Assembly: GCA_009809945.1 (NCBI GenBank)
Contig: WTPW01000027.1
Location: 259,017 to 323,016, forward strand
DNA: 64,000 nucleotides
Origin: Gigaspora margarita
Lineage: Eukaryota; Glomeromycota; Glomeromycetes; Diversisporales; Gigasporaceae
Direction: 5' to 3'
Shown: piece after piece, positions 48,566 to 60,079 of the stretch
Layout: every line of letters starts with the position of its first letter
Numbering within the stretch: position 1 is the stretch's first letter
Notes under the pieces: model-generated
Databases searched by the model: none
Seen by the model: the letters and a program-made list of their open reading frames with translations, nothing else
What the model was told of the DNA's origin: nothing
Made by a program: the position numbers and the translations under genes

Positions 48566-48613
<48 letters not shown>
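47566..48613 (+). mobile_element. ~1-kb tRNA-headed retroposon with poly(A) tail and 12-bp TSD
   Basis: The perfect duplication ATAATATAAATA flanks it (47554-47565 and 48614-48625). It starts with a tRNA-like head, continues with about 900 bases of non-coding body of moderate G+C, and ends in some 43 A. Those are the hallmarks of target-primed retrotransposition of a polymerase III transcript, i.e. a SINE, though about three times the usual length. Short frames inside (e.g. 47979-48224 and 48214-48483) look fortuitous. A diverged copy is at 41650. Confidence 0.85.
47584..47647 (+). promoter_or_regulatory. Polymerase III A and B boxes of the retroposon
   Basis: Box A TAGCGTAGTTGG starts at 47584 and box B AGTTCGAATCC ends at 47647, at tRNA-like spacing. 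I see no complete cloverleaf with a proper acceptor stem, so this is a tRNA-derived promoter, not a tRNA gene. Confidence 0.75.
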
Positions 48614-48616
<3 letters not shown>

Positions 48617-48717
48617 ATATAAATATCAAATCATTCAAATTATTAGTTGAGATTATACCAGAAAATAAGCACCTTTATAGTAAAAAAAAGTGTGCTTATC
48701 TTTAGAGGAATATGGTA

Positions 48718-49468
48718 ACCTATTATTATTAACTATTATATGGCTATTATTTTACTATATATTAGCAATACTTTTGTTACAATTTAGGGGAGTAACAAAA
48801 ATCAGATGATTTTTTAGTAGTGAAGAAAGAGAAAAATATTGAAATTATATACAGGAACCTGACCAAATCTATATTAAGAAGAGGAGGGGAGTAGCCTTTA
48901 ATGAATAATAATCAGATTATTAATGACTCGGCCCTTATAAAGAATTTTTAAAATTAAAACTTTCAATTTTAAAATTTTTTATAAAATTATATAGTACTTC
49001 AAATCACTTCTTATCAAATATATCATATTTGGCTAAATATATTCAAGGTATACCAAATTTGGCTAGATATATTCAAGATGTACCAAATTTAAATTTGGCT
49101 AGATATAAAATTTGTAACCTGGAAGGTTCTATTAATGAATCTAAATACAAGCATGTTTCTTAAAAAGAACTAGAAAGTAGATAATTTTTTAAAGATATAA
49201 TAGTACAATATTAAAACAAATATGCTTTATATACTTGTGATAAAGATTAGACTAGTTGATCTAGTCAAGTATATTTACTTATTGTATAGTTTTTTTTTAA
49301 AGCTAACTACTATTATTCCAATTTCTAAAACCTTATTAAGAATATTCAACGTTTCAAAGTTTATATTTCTATAAACTTTTTTTGATTTTGGTTTAGATTT
49401 TCAAATGTTATTAAAATTAAAAAAAGATTGAATATGTTATTTAGATTAGAGAGTTATTATTCATCACA
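48718..49468. other. A/T-rich intergenic DNA
   Basis: A short repeat AAGGTATACCAAATTTGGCTAGATATATTC at about 49045-49105 occurs two to three times. No gene seen. Confidence 0.45.
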
Positions 49469-49775
49469 AGTGCAATGCATTGCCACTCCTAATTGACCAA
49501 TCATAATGCAGGATCAGATGCAATGTAAAATTGAAGCAAAACAATCATTTTTTAAAAAATTTCTTCTAACTTAAAATTTTGAATAAGAAACTACACTTTT
49601 TTCTTGACAAAAAAAAATTTCTTGCAAAATGTTTGATTAGGAGGGCCTTCTAACTCTTGCCCTGCCAAACCCTAATCCTAATCATATTGTGGCCGCTATT
49701 TGTTTTGTTTTGATTAATGTAAAATTATAACAAACAAAATAATTAGTTGATCAGGAGATAGCAATGCATTGCACT
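49469..49775. mobile_element. MITE, core-conserved family, copy D
   Basis: Ends AGTGCAATGCATTGC and GCAATGCATTGCACT, perfectly inverted and each containing the palindrome TGCAATGCATTGCA. The core has GACCAATCATAATGC, AGGATCAGATG, CTTCTAAC, GAAACTACAC, TTTCTTGC and AACCCTAATCCTAA as in copies A-C. Confidence 0.85.
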
Positions 49776-49936
49776 AGCTATAAATATTAAAAATCTTTAG
49801 GTTAAATATACATCAATTGATGATCTGCTAGTCATCTAGTGCAAGTTCATAGTGTAATATAATATAGATCTCATATTTATTATATAGGGTGTAAATGCTA
49901 AGTGTCTCTAAGAAAATTTTTTCATAATACATTAAT

Positions 49937-50521
49937 AGCTAATGCCCACTAATTGAAAGTTGTAGAGCTTACTAAGATTTTTATAAAGGAGGTAAGATCA
50001 TTCAAATTGGCCCAGTGGTTGCTAAAATATCTTTAAAAAATAATTGGTCTACTATATAAAATTACTATGTAAACAAACTATGTTTACATAGTAATTTTAT
50101 ATAGTTAGGCAATTATTTTTTAAAGATATCTCAGCTAGTATTCTAACCTGAATAAGTATTACCCAGGTCACCCTCGGGTCAGCACGTAACCCAGGTTGAA
50201 TTATGGCCAATCTGGGTAGTCAATCTGTGGGTCACCGTGGGTCAACTAGTGGGTCACTTATGGGTCAACCTGCAGATTACCCATGGGTCAACCCGTTAGT
50301 TACCCATCCTCGGGTGATCTGTAGTAAATTTTTTTTATTACCTAGTGTTTACCTGGGTTACCCAGGTAACCCACCCACAGGTGACCTGAGTTGAAATTTT
50401 TATGATAGGTCAGAACACTAATCTTAGCAACCACTGGGCCAATTTGAATAATCTTATCTCTTTAGATGCATCTCAGTGAGCTCTACAACTTTCAATTAGT
50501 GGGCATTAGCTGTTAACTTAG
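49937..50521. mobile_element. 585-bp TIR element with a nested hairpin and G+C-rich insert
   Basis: Arms of about 100 bases: AGCTAATGCCCACTAATTGA ... TTCAAATTGGCCCAGTGGTT mirrored at 50421-50521. Inside are a perfect-looking hairpin (50051-50108, TAAAATTACTATGTAAAC) and a 240-base segment (50160-50400) dense in GGGTCAACC and GTGGGTCAC words, bounded by ACCCAGGTCACC and AGGTGACCTGAG. The 63-codon frame there is a by-product. Confidence 0.8.
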
Positions 50522-50619
50522 TACAAAAAACTTTTTATATAAATAATTGTCAAAAAAACCTTGGCATTTCCTGTTCATGTAATACATAGTGATATGTATC
50601 ACATTACACTATAATCTTG

Positions 50620-51715
50620 GGGAGATATCTGACCTACTAGTTAAAACTACTTGGATAGTAAACTAAAATTAGTTAATTCAGGATATTTTTAGATAGAAAT
50701 CAGAATATAGGAATATTGGATATTTCAAGATAATAGGATAAGATGGGTTTATAATAATAAAAAGAAAAATATATAATCACGAATAATGTACTTAAATGAT
50801 CTCTATAAAATAACTCAAATAAAACAATTAATAAATCTTATATACAATAATCATTCAGCAAATATAGTATATAAAGAAATTACTTAGAAGACTTTATTAT
50901 AAAGACCATTTTTAGTTGATTTTTAGGTTAATGTCAATATTTAAGCTTAGGCATAGGGGAGAATTAAACAAATATATATTATTAAACAAATCCTGATCAA
51001 ATCTCATTGGTTAATATTAGTCACATGACTAATAAAGCTTATACTGTATTGTGATTGGCTTGTTTAATTTTGGAGACAACCAAGTGAGAGAGGAGTAACA
51101 TTAACCTAAAAATTAACTAAAAACAACAAAAGAAGGAATTCACTTAGATATTGTCTAAAGATACAAGTAGAGTAAATACATCTGACTTTTATACATGTTA
51201 ACTAACTACAATTTCCCCTTGGTCATTATTCTTCTGTCATTACTAATACACATTTTATTTAATACTTATTAAACTTTTTCTCACATCTTTACCTAATTTA
51301 AGACTTACACCCGAAATGTTAATTTAGAAATTCACCTTTCTAACTTTTAATTGGACTAGCAGATTTGTGATAATATATAAAGGCTTTATGATGCTTATTA
51401 TTATTCATGCATCGATCTAATTCATATTCACACATCACAGATGAATTAGTATGGAATTTGGGTATGGTAATTATATATATCTATGGGAGAACATATATGG
51501 AAATCAGGATATCTATAGATAGCAATAAGAAATTTGTATATAGTAATAACATAGAGTATGTATAAGTGTTATAGTTTAGAAAAGGATAAATAATTATTAA
51601 AGTAAGATGGTTTAATATTTAAAGATGATCATACTCATGATAATTCAGGGATATAAGAATATGGCTAATAATTATAAAGAAGAATTTATGTGCAAAAAAA
51701 TTTTAAAAATGTAAT
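50620..51715. repeat. Segmental duplication, copy A
   Basis: Matches 52820-54470 in order (AGTAAACTAAAAT, GGATATTTCAAG, AGATATTGTCTAAAGATACA, TCTATAGATAGCAATAAG, TTTAATATTTAAAGATGAT). It lacks the hAT insertion found in copy B and has its own MITE at about 50909-51123. Confidence 0.85.
50909..51123. mobile_element. MITE inside duplication copy A
   Basis: TTTTTAGTTGATTTTTAGGT at the left and ACCTAAAAATTAACTAAAAA at the right are inverted. The segment is absent from the matching position of copy B (about 53093), so it inserted after the duplication or was lost cleanly. Confidence 0.8.
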
Positions 51716-52819
51716 ATACTCCTTTTCTTAATTTTGAGCTCCTGCAAGAAGATTAAAGATAAGTACAAAGGTTTTCTTTAGTTTTGAAATATCTACTAAC
51801 TCAAAGTAATTATCAAAAAAAATTCTCAAAGATTCTTCAAAAATGTTAGATCAAAATATATTACTACTCTTAAGATTATTCTAGTATCAACATGGAATTA
51901 GAACCAGAAATATGAGCATAAAAATTTTAAATGATCTCTTCATACTAGAGAGTACACAATAGAATTCTTCTAGCCCTAGCATTCAAAGAGTATATAATGA
52001 TATCTTTTCAACTTCAATAAGTATTATCAATCTCAAAAATTTAGTAAAGATCACAAGTTCCAACAAAGTATCTATGCTAAATAGAATTTTTATCTGGAAG
52101 CCTTATTCTATATGAATATGTAGGGCAACAAAACAAAAGTAAACTTTCTTTCAAACCACCAATTCAAAACAATTTTAATTTTGTAGTCAGGCTTGCTTCA
52201 TTCATCCTTCGAAGTTGCATTTGTTCCAAAGATTGTTAATGTAAAGCTTATTGGCCAGAAAATTTGAAATTGTTCTTATTTAGTCTCTTCTGATTTTTCA
52301 TCATCAGAATCAAATTCATCATAACTCTTGCTAGAAGAAAGTCTTGGTCTTCAAAGAAAACATCTAATGATTTGATGGAATTTGGGTCAGAAATTTGTTC
52401 AAGTTTCATCTTATATGAAAATGATCATTCATAGTATAATATTTATACTGGTAACAATTATAGCAGATGAAATGGTTTGATTTTCTAGTCTTGCTTGTTA
52501 AAGATAGGAGATAGGCTTTTCTTTGGGTCTTCTATCCAAATTATTATAGTAGTATAGGTTTTAATAAGAAAAGGCAGAAGCTTTGAAATTGAAAAAAGGT
52601 ATGATAGTAAAAGGCAGGTTGGGTAAAAAGTTAGATTGGGTCCATATAAGCACAATGTATTCTAATGTTATTGTGACCAAATAAATTAAGTCTGCCAAGT
52701 CAATTTGGTCTATTTGAAAAAAATTTAGAAAAAAAATCTAACTACAGAGTAAAAAAATAAAAAAAATTCTATACCAAAATCTGAAGTACAGCACATTTAT
52801 ATACAATTAGTTAGAAAAT
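51716..52819. other. Intergenic DNA with a possible coding relic
   Basis: On the minus strand from 52409 a short frame reads MKLEQISDPNSIKSLDVFFE and then, after an apparent frameshift, an acidic Ser/Asp/Glu tail (DEFDSDDEKSEET). It may be the end of a dead gene or element protein; family unknown. Otherwise A/T-rich. Confidence 0.3.
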
Positions 52820-54470
52820 ATCAGGCCTGCTGATTAAAGCTACTCAGATAGTAAACTAAAATAAGGTAGTTCAGAATAGTTTTATATAGAAATTGGAATT
52901 AGAAATATTGGATATTTCAAGGTGAAAAAATTGAGTGGGTTTATAAGAATAAAAGAAAATATATAATTATAAATAATATTTTCAAATAATTTTTGTAAAT
53001 ATAACTTAAATAAAACAATCAATAAATCTCATATACAATAATCATTTAGCAAATATGATATATAAAGAAATCACTCAGAAGACTTTATTATAAAGGAGGA
53101 ATTCACTCAGATATTGTCTAAAGATACAAGTAGAGTAAAACATTTGACTTTTATACATATTATTAACTATGATTTCACTCTGGATCATTATTCATCATTA
53201 CTAATACACATTTTATTTAATACCAATTAAACTTTCCCTTCATATCTTTACCTAATTCCAGTCTTACACCTGAAATATTAATCTAGAAATCCATCTTTCT
53301 AACTCTTTATTGGGCTAGCAGATTATTATTATTTATGCATCAATATAATTCATTTTCACATATTACAGATGAATTAGTATGGAATTTGGGTATAGTTAGT
53401 GATGTAAATGGCTTGGCTCAGCTTGGCTCATAGCTAATATTTACTAAGCTGAGCTGATTCTTCAGCTCTACATCCAGAGCTGAGCCATTTATAAGCTGAA
53501 CACCCTAAAGCTGAGCTATTTATAAGCTGATATTCTTGTAAATCAATAAAATGTTGAAGAAGAAAATATATAATACAAGGCGATAAAGATCAATTCGAAT
53601 ATAATGAATAAAAAAATAAAATAAAGCATGTAACAATGGTATAAAAATCAATGAAAAGATCAATAAAATAAAAAGCATGATAAATTTGAACATAATTTAA
53701 GTTATGATACTAGATTATCTACTATTGGCTAATAGGAGTCAATACTTACAGTATACTTACCCCATAGCTGAGCCAATGATCAGCTTTGAGGTCTTAGCCA
53801 AGCCATTGTTGGAGCTGATACCTTATTAGTAGACCCATAGCTGCACCAATCATTAGCTCAGCTTAGCCATTCAGCTCACGGATTGGCTCTAGCCATTGCA
53901 TCACTAGGTATAGTATAGTAATTATATATATCTATAGGAGGACATATATAGAAATCAGGATATCTATAGATAGCAATAAGAAATTTGTATATAGCAACAA
54001 CATAGGGTATATATAAGTAGTATTGTTTAGAAAGCAATGACTAATCATTAAAGTATGATAGTTTAATATTTAAAGATGATTGTACTATGATAATTAGATC
54101 ATGATCATGCAGTAATGTAAGGATATAGGCAGTGTTGTCAAGGGACAGCTTTGGACAATGATTTGGACAATTTTGAACAATTTTGGACAATTAAATAAAG
54201 TAAAATTACTTAAAATTTTATTAAGATAACCTATTTTAATTTTAACTAGAATGTGTTCAGCACCTAAAAAAATATATAGTTATATATTTTTTAGATAGAT
54301 TTATTAATTATTAAAGCCTAGACGCTTTGGACAATCTTGAATGTTTGGACAATTTTGGACATGGACAAGCCAAAAAAGGCTGTGAAAGCCAAAATGTAAA
54401 TACTGGATATGGGTGATAATCATAAGGAAGATTTTATGCACAAAAATTTTAAGAATGTAATAGCAGAAAT
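52820..54470. repeat. Segmental duplication, copy B
   Basis: Counterpart of 50620-51715, interrupted by the hAT element at 53397-53906 and by a block rich in TTTGGACAAT words at 54130-54400. Confidence 0.85.
53397..53906. mobile_element. Non-autonomous hAT element (510 bp) with perfect 8-bp TSD
   Basis: Ends TAGTGATGTAAATGGCT and AGCCATTGCATCACTA, flanked by GGTATAGT (53389-53396 and 53907-53914). Subterminal AGCTGAGC/GCTCAGCT words in both orientations. Copy A near 51466 shows the unoccupied site (GGTATGGT once). No transposase. Confidence 0.95.
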
Positions 54471-54717
54471 ATCATTCTTTTACAATTAGCATTTCTTTTG
54501 GAGGTGCAAAAATGAACTCTCTATATAAGTATCACAAGTAAGACCAACTAAAATCAACTAAACTACTCTATTTAAACCCTAATAATAGTAAGACTTTAAT
54601 TGAGACATGGATAGACTTTGTCTAAATAACTAAAGTCAGATAAAGAGCTCTAGATTAATAAATCTATTTTATCTGAATATAGTTTTTTCATTTATAGTTA
54701 TTAGAAGTTTGCTATTT

Positions 54718-55050
54718 ATTACCACTAGTGATCATTACCAGCAATCAATTTACCAATTAAAATTCAGGATCAGGTGTAATATGTAGACAATTTTTGTGTA
54801 ACAAAAACAAAAAATTTTTTAAAAAATTGCTAAAATTGCTTCTAACCTAAAAATTTGTCTATGAAACTACTTTTTTATACATAAAAACAAAATTTCTTGC
54901 TAGATTTTACTATATATAAAGCCCTATTCTAATCTCTAATCTTTACCCTTACCTAATATTAAAGATTTAATTTTTATTCAAACTGTTTGTTTTGTTGATT
55001 TTTGTTTTATGCTTGTAGATCACTGGTGATAATCACTACTAGTGATAAGT
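54718..55050. mobile_element. MITE, core-conserved family, copy C
   Basis: Inverted ends ATTACCACTAGTGATCATTA and the mirrored ATCACTACTAGTGATAAGTA with a small insertion. The core has ACCAATTAAAATTCAGGATC, CTTCTAACC, TATGAAACTACTTTTTTATA, TTTTACTATATATAAAGCCC and TACCCTTACC. Confidence 0.8.
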
Positions 55051-55151
55051 AGTAATTTTCTAGTTATTATTAGTATTATAATATATAATTGTAAGTACCT
55101 AAAGTAATTTATCACTTAAATTGTATCTGTCATCATCTACAATTTTGTTAT

Positions 55152-55880
55152 AAGGGAGATGGGGGTATTATGGCAAAGTTAACAATATTTTGGTCGTATC
55201 CTATAACTTATTGGCTGGAGTTGAATAATTTTAGTATTATTTGATTCATCTCATTAAGCTGAATCAATTGATACCAAAATCATTCGATTCCAGTCATTAA
55301 ATCTAAAGATATTCAAATTTAAAGTTTCGTTAAAAATAAATAGATTTTTTTGCATTAGGAGGTATTGTGGCGAATCATTGATATTTTGTAACTCCATGGT
55401 CAGAATCCAACGATTTTTATACCATTCAATTCTTCTCGATGAGAAGAATCTAAAGATATAAAAATTATTGGATTCTGATCATGGGATCATGAGATATCAA
55501 CAATTCACCACAATGCCCTTTTACTATAGCATTCTATATATCGAAATGGGTTAATTATGGCTATCTCATGACCCAGTGATCCAAATTGGGCGATTCTTGT
55601 ACCAATCGATTCCTCTCGACGAGAGGAATCAATTGATGTAAAAATCATTCAATTTGAGCTACTGGGTCACAAAGCTGATTATATGTTAACGAATATAAAA
55701 AAATGCATTAACTTCGATATCTCATGACTTAGAAGCCTGAATCGAATAAAATTTATACCATTCGATTCCTCTCGATGAGAGGATTTGAATGGTATAAATT
55801 TCATTCAATTCCGATCACAGGATCATGAGATATCACGATTCGCCACAATACCTAATTTACCATAATACTCCCATTTCCCT
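55152..55880. repeat. Element with four tandem GAGACGAAT-type palindromes
   Basis: Outer ends AAGGGAGATGGGGGTATTAT and ATAATACTCCCATTTCCCTT are inverted. Four ~115-bp palindromes (about 55193, 55375, 55563 and 55715) follow the plan CCAGTGATCC.AATT, GATT.TTATACCATTCGATT, central CTC(GAT)GAG and the mirror image. The linkers carry GGTATTGTGGCGAAT, resembling the ends of the 35880 element. Confidence 0.85.
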
Positions 55881-56777
55881 TAAATAATAAAACTACATTC
55901 TATACTAAATTGGAAATCAAATATATTTCAAGGCTATTTTATTAAAAGTAGTAATTGATATGAAATTTTTGATCAAAAGTTATCTAGACTATTAAACTCA
56001 ATTTTTGCCACTCTGTAAATGGGTTAAAAAATTCTGAAATATATTGTTACAAAGTAATATTATATAACTAATAGTAGATAACTTAATAAATGTAGATCAA
56101 ATACTTGAGTTTCTTTAAATAATAAAATGTACTAAATGATTAAATTTAATTATTATGAATAATTGAAATAGATTAGTAATACATATTATTTATAGTTAAT
56201 AGCAATAATAATATTATGCAATCAATGAAAAGCAATATTTTATGAGTTTTATTTAATCAAACTTGATATATATCATGTAATTATATTTAACTTTAAAAAA
56301 TTTTGGTTTATATCTATTTGTACCAACAACCTGATATATTCATATATATTTATATATGAGTTCCTAATTAGAATCAATTGTTACAATATTAATTATTATT
56401 TTATAAATCAATCATGAAGTATAAAGGTAATTTAAACAGCTTTTGTTTAAGAGTAAATATTATTTTTAAGATAACACTTTTACTCTTATTTCAAAGATTA
56501 TAGCCTAACTGGATCAGAAATATTATTTGAGTTGGCAGTTTTTGAACTCAAAGTAAATTATCTTTACTATTGAAGAAAAGCTTACTATATTCCTCTGAAA
56601 ATAATCAACTCATTTATGCTATAACAGTAATATGATATGTCACATTAATTCTTTTTTTTTGTTTCAAAGTGTCCATCTTTGAAACTTGGTAATTTTTATT
56701 CAATATTAGAGCTATTAGTATACCACATCAGGCCTAGCCTACTGATATTTGTTACAATATTTGAGAGTATCATTATT
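55881..56777. other. A/T-rich intergenic DNA
   Basis: No gene or clear repeat recognised. Confidence 0.4.
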
Positions 56778-56786
56778 GTGTAGGCT

Positions 56787-57845
56787 AGCATAGCAAACTT
56801 TATTGTGATTGGCTAATTTTTGTAGTTCATCTTGTTATACTAAAGTCTTATTAATGTAATGATTTTCTGTCACAATGATCACGAGATTGAATTCGCAGCT
56901 ACGAATACGTATTCGCAGAGGTTGTGGTATAAAAATTTAGAAACTATACCTTCTTCTCTACAAGATGTTAAAGTAATTTGGTAATCGGCGAGGTAATTCA
57001 GAAGTTAAATGAGAGCTACTTTTTGAGTATTCTAAAACTTTCTATTTAGCTTGTAATCTGTTTAAACTATACGATTTAACTGTCTTTTTTTTATTACTGT
57101 ATTATAATATAGTTTTGTCAAGGCATTTGTATTTGCAGCTAATAAACAATAGATTAGATAGTATTTTTATTCGTTTCTATGTTTTTACTATTTTTACTTT
57201 TAAAATGACTTTTTTTTCATTAATCTTTACTCTTTACTAATATACTTCTCTTCGCAAAATAATCTTAGGTTCAATATCAAGTAATAGTATGAAGTTTTAA
57301 CAACATTGCCATGATAGGTGACTTTGATAATTAGTAGTTATTGGGTATTTAATGTCACAGATGATGTTTAAATCGAATGATGCTAAAATTTGGATTTATT
57401 ATGTATTTATTATGTTTGATTTTTAAATTTTGAGGTGTCTTTTTTTTAATGGTAAGGTTAGGATTTAGTTAATGTTGTAAGAGTATAGGTGGATTTTGGT
57501 AGGGTTATATTTTCAAATCATAACCTTCAAACTTCGGCATCATCCGCGACATTTAGAAAAAGATTTGTATGTATCATTAGAATAAATAAAATTTATTGAT
57601 TTCACAATAATAAACTTGACTATTTCTTCCTTATCGGAGATTATAAAAGTATTAAGGGCATTCTTGTACACATAATATGTTTTTTAATGCTTAAGTAAAA
57701 CTTTAAAAACCAATTTTAATATTATATACCGTTGTTATAGTGTTGTTATTCTATGATAATATTGCAATTTGATTGACTGATTGACCAATAAAATCACGAG
57801 ATGATCAACAAAATCTAACCAATCACAATAAAAGTTCACTATGCT
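56787..57845. mobile_element. MULE-like element (1059 bp) with 9-bp TSD
   Basis: Ends AGCATAGCAAACTTTATTGT and ACAATAAAAGTTCACTATGCT are inverted over about 45 bases, through GATTGGCTAATTTTTGTA, and flanked by GTGTAGGCT on both sides (56778-56786 and 57846-57854). A 9-bp duplication with long inverted ends is typical of Mutator-like elements. The interior (56860-57750) is non-repetitive, with a stretch of higher G+C (CGCAGCTACGAATACGTATT), possibly captured host DNA. No transposase frame. Confidence 0.8.
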
Positions 57846-57854
57846 GTGTAGGCT

Positions 57855-58995
57855 TATATATAGATGATTTGGGTCAAATAATATGCTAATAATAAGCAAA
57901 TAAAAAAGATACAAAGTATTGTTAGTACAAAGTTTAAATAGTTAAATAACAAAGTAATTGGATTCTAATTTATTGCATTAACCAATAGTAGCATTAGTAA
58001 AAGATTATAGAAAGGCTTGTTTAACTATGAGCAAATATAAAAAGCACTTGAAGTTTTAACAAAATTATTAGAAAATAAATTATAATAATATATTGTATTA
58101 TGTTGAAAAAATACAAAGAATCAAATACAAAGTTTAAAAAATAATTAATAGATAAGCATAAACTAGTGTGTGAATTGTAAGTATAGAATTTATTTTCAAA
58201 TAAGTTATTATTCTATTAAGAATAAATTCTTTATTAAAAATTAATTTTTTTACTATATTAAACTATCAGAGCATAAGTTATTTATTTATAATCTACTTAT
58301 TTTATTATTAAAAGTTAGATATAACTTTAATTCACTATTTGTTAAACTACAAGTGAGAAAGTGCAGTGTAAGAAAGCTTAATTTTCAATTAGCATACCAA
58401 GAATGGTGCAAACTTGATCATAGAATTAATTATTATATTATTGATTTTATTAATTTGAATTAATTTTGTTGTAAATTAATAAATAATATCTGTCAATATT
58501 GTATAAACATTCTTTAAAATTAATGTTCAATATATTTAATATATAATGAACACTAAAAAGTTTTTGAGAACAATAAAAATTTAATTATGCTCTTTTGAGA
58601 ACATACCTTTTGATTTGAATTTTAAACACTGATGGAAGCTATATTGTTCTACATTCGCCCAATGGAAGAAGACTAACAATATTACACTCAGAAACAACTC
58701 TACTCAACCACTATCAGTGCATCACTTCTCTTGGGCTAAACCCTATCAATGCATAGTATCTACTTACCGCTGCCTCTGTGGACTCCTAGATTAGTTACAC
58801 TTAGACAACAACACATGCCTGCCAATAGGATAGGCAATTCGCAAAATCAGTATTTGGTCCACTATATGGATCAAATACAGTATTCCCACTAATCATATTT
58901 TAACCATTCAGATCTAGATGAGTCTTGACCACTCTAGTAGGTTTAGGTCACAGATAAATTAGTCTGAGCTATTATTCTTGCAAGTAATTTATATG
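57855..58995. other. Intergenic DNA
   Basis: From about 58630 the composition is more complex (e.g. CTTACCGCTGCCTCTGTGGA) up to the poly(A) run at 59291. This may be the body of a retroposon, but no head or target duplication was found. Confidence 0.4.
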
Positions 58996-59204
58996 TACAG
59001 TCAACTTTCACTAATCTGAACCTCTCTAAACTGAACACTATTAAATTCTTTCTAATCAGAACAAAATATTCTAGTACATTTGTAATTTTTATTATAGAGT
59101 TCAGATTGGCTAATAATAACACTTTGAAAACTGAACCTAAAAAAATTTTTACTTATAAAAATCCTTAAAGAACATTTTTGATGGAATAGAGAGAGCTGAC
59201 TGTA
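58996..59204. mobile_element. pogo/Tc1-like MITE at TA (about 205 bp)
   Basis: TA-CAGTCAACTTTCACTAAT at the left; GAGAGAGCTGACTG-TA at the right. TAATCTGAACC..TCTAAACTGAAC and its mirror TTCAGATTGGCTAATAATAA form the inner part of the inverted repeat. Confidence 0.7.
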
Positions 59205-59286
59205 TTTGTCACTGTACAATTTAAGTCATTGCTATCAAAAAACCTCTTATATAAATTACTCAATAAAGATACGAGCAAGGCCTCAC

Positions 59287-59290
<4 letters not shown>

Positions 59291-59321
<31 letters not shown>
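59291..59321 (+). repeat. Poly(A) run of 31, probable retroposon tail
   Basis: It sits exactly at the broken edge of hairpin array 2, whose first P1 unit is cut at ACTTGTTCAA. That suggests a poly(A)-tailed insertion coming from the left. Confidence 0.6.
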
Positions 59322-59323
<2 letters not shown>

Positions 59324-59990
59324 TGTTCAAATCTAATAATACATCAAATCAGCAGTATTGTTTTTAATTTACTTGAAATTTAAAGAATAGATATATAATT
59401 TTGGATTTTTGATCAAAAAAGTCATATTTAAGCATCTATTCTTCAATTTTTAAGTAAAGTAAAACAATACTGCTAATTTAATATATTTTTAGGTGCTAAA
59501 CAAGTTTACTTATTGCATTAAGTTAGAATTAATTAATGAAATCGAGCAAATCATAAGATTCCATAAATTTTATTAATAGAATTCTATAAAATCTTATGAC
59601 TCACAAGATTTCACTAATTAATTCTACCTTGATGCACTATGTAAACTTATTCGGCATCTAAAAATATATTAAATTGGTAGTATTGCTTTTATTTATTTTA
59701 AATATGAAGAAAATAATGCTTAAATTTGACTTTTTGATCAAAAATCAAAAATTATGCATCTATTCTCTAAATTTCAAGTAAAATAAAAATACTTTTGCTG
59801 ATTTTATAGATGCTGAACAAGTTTATTTAGTGCATAAAGTTAGAATTAATTAATAAAAATTTGTGAATCATAAGATTTATAGAATTTTATTAATAAAATT
59901 CTATAAAATTTTATAATTCACAAATTTTTACTAATTAATACTAATTTCATACACTAAGTAAACTTGTTCAGTATTGAAAAATACATATAA
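59322..59990. repeat. Tandem array of two alternating hairpins (array 2)
   Basis: The same P1 and P2 hairpins as at 40036-40955: end of P1, P2 (59345-59480), P1 (59485-59665), P2 (59670-59805), P1 (59805-59990). A P1+P2 repeat is about 320 bases. As in array 1, the array is followed within about 100-250 bases by sequence of the GGCATGCCATTTATTACAT MITE. Confidence 0.85.
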
Positions 59991-60079
59991 ATATATTTAG
60001 AATTAGACTGATTTGCATACCAGACTAGATCTAGAAGCATTATTTGTGATCATTAAAAATTAAATATAATTTTTTTATT

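Larger units (their letters stand above)
47474..48717. mobile_element. TIR element, CCGTATTCC family, split by a retroposon
   Basis: Ends TACCATATTCCTTCAAAAAT and CTTTAGAGGAATATGGTA. Removing 47566-48613 with one target copy leaves about 185 bases that align with the 34865 element (AAGCACC, TTATATAATA, AATTATTAGTTGA, AGCACC.TTATAGTAAAAAAA), which confirms the nesting. Confidence 0.85.

Noticed and set aside
50203..50394. 63-residue protein
   Set aside because: Lies in a short-word repeat (GGGTCAACC) inside a TIR element.
1957..55000. Telomere repeats, from CCCTAACCCTAA words
   Set aside because: Only one or two units each, embedded in MITE cores and hairpins, not in arrays.
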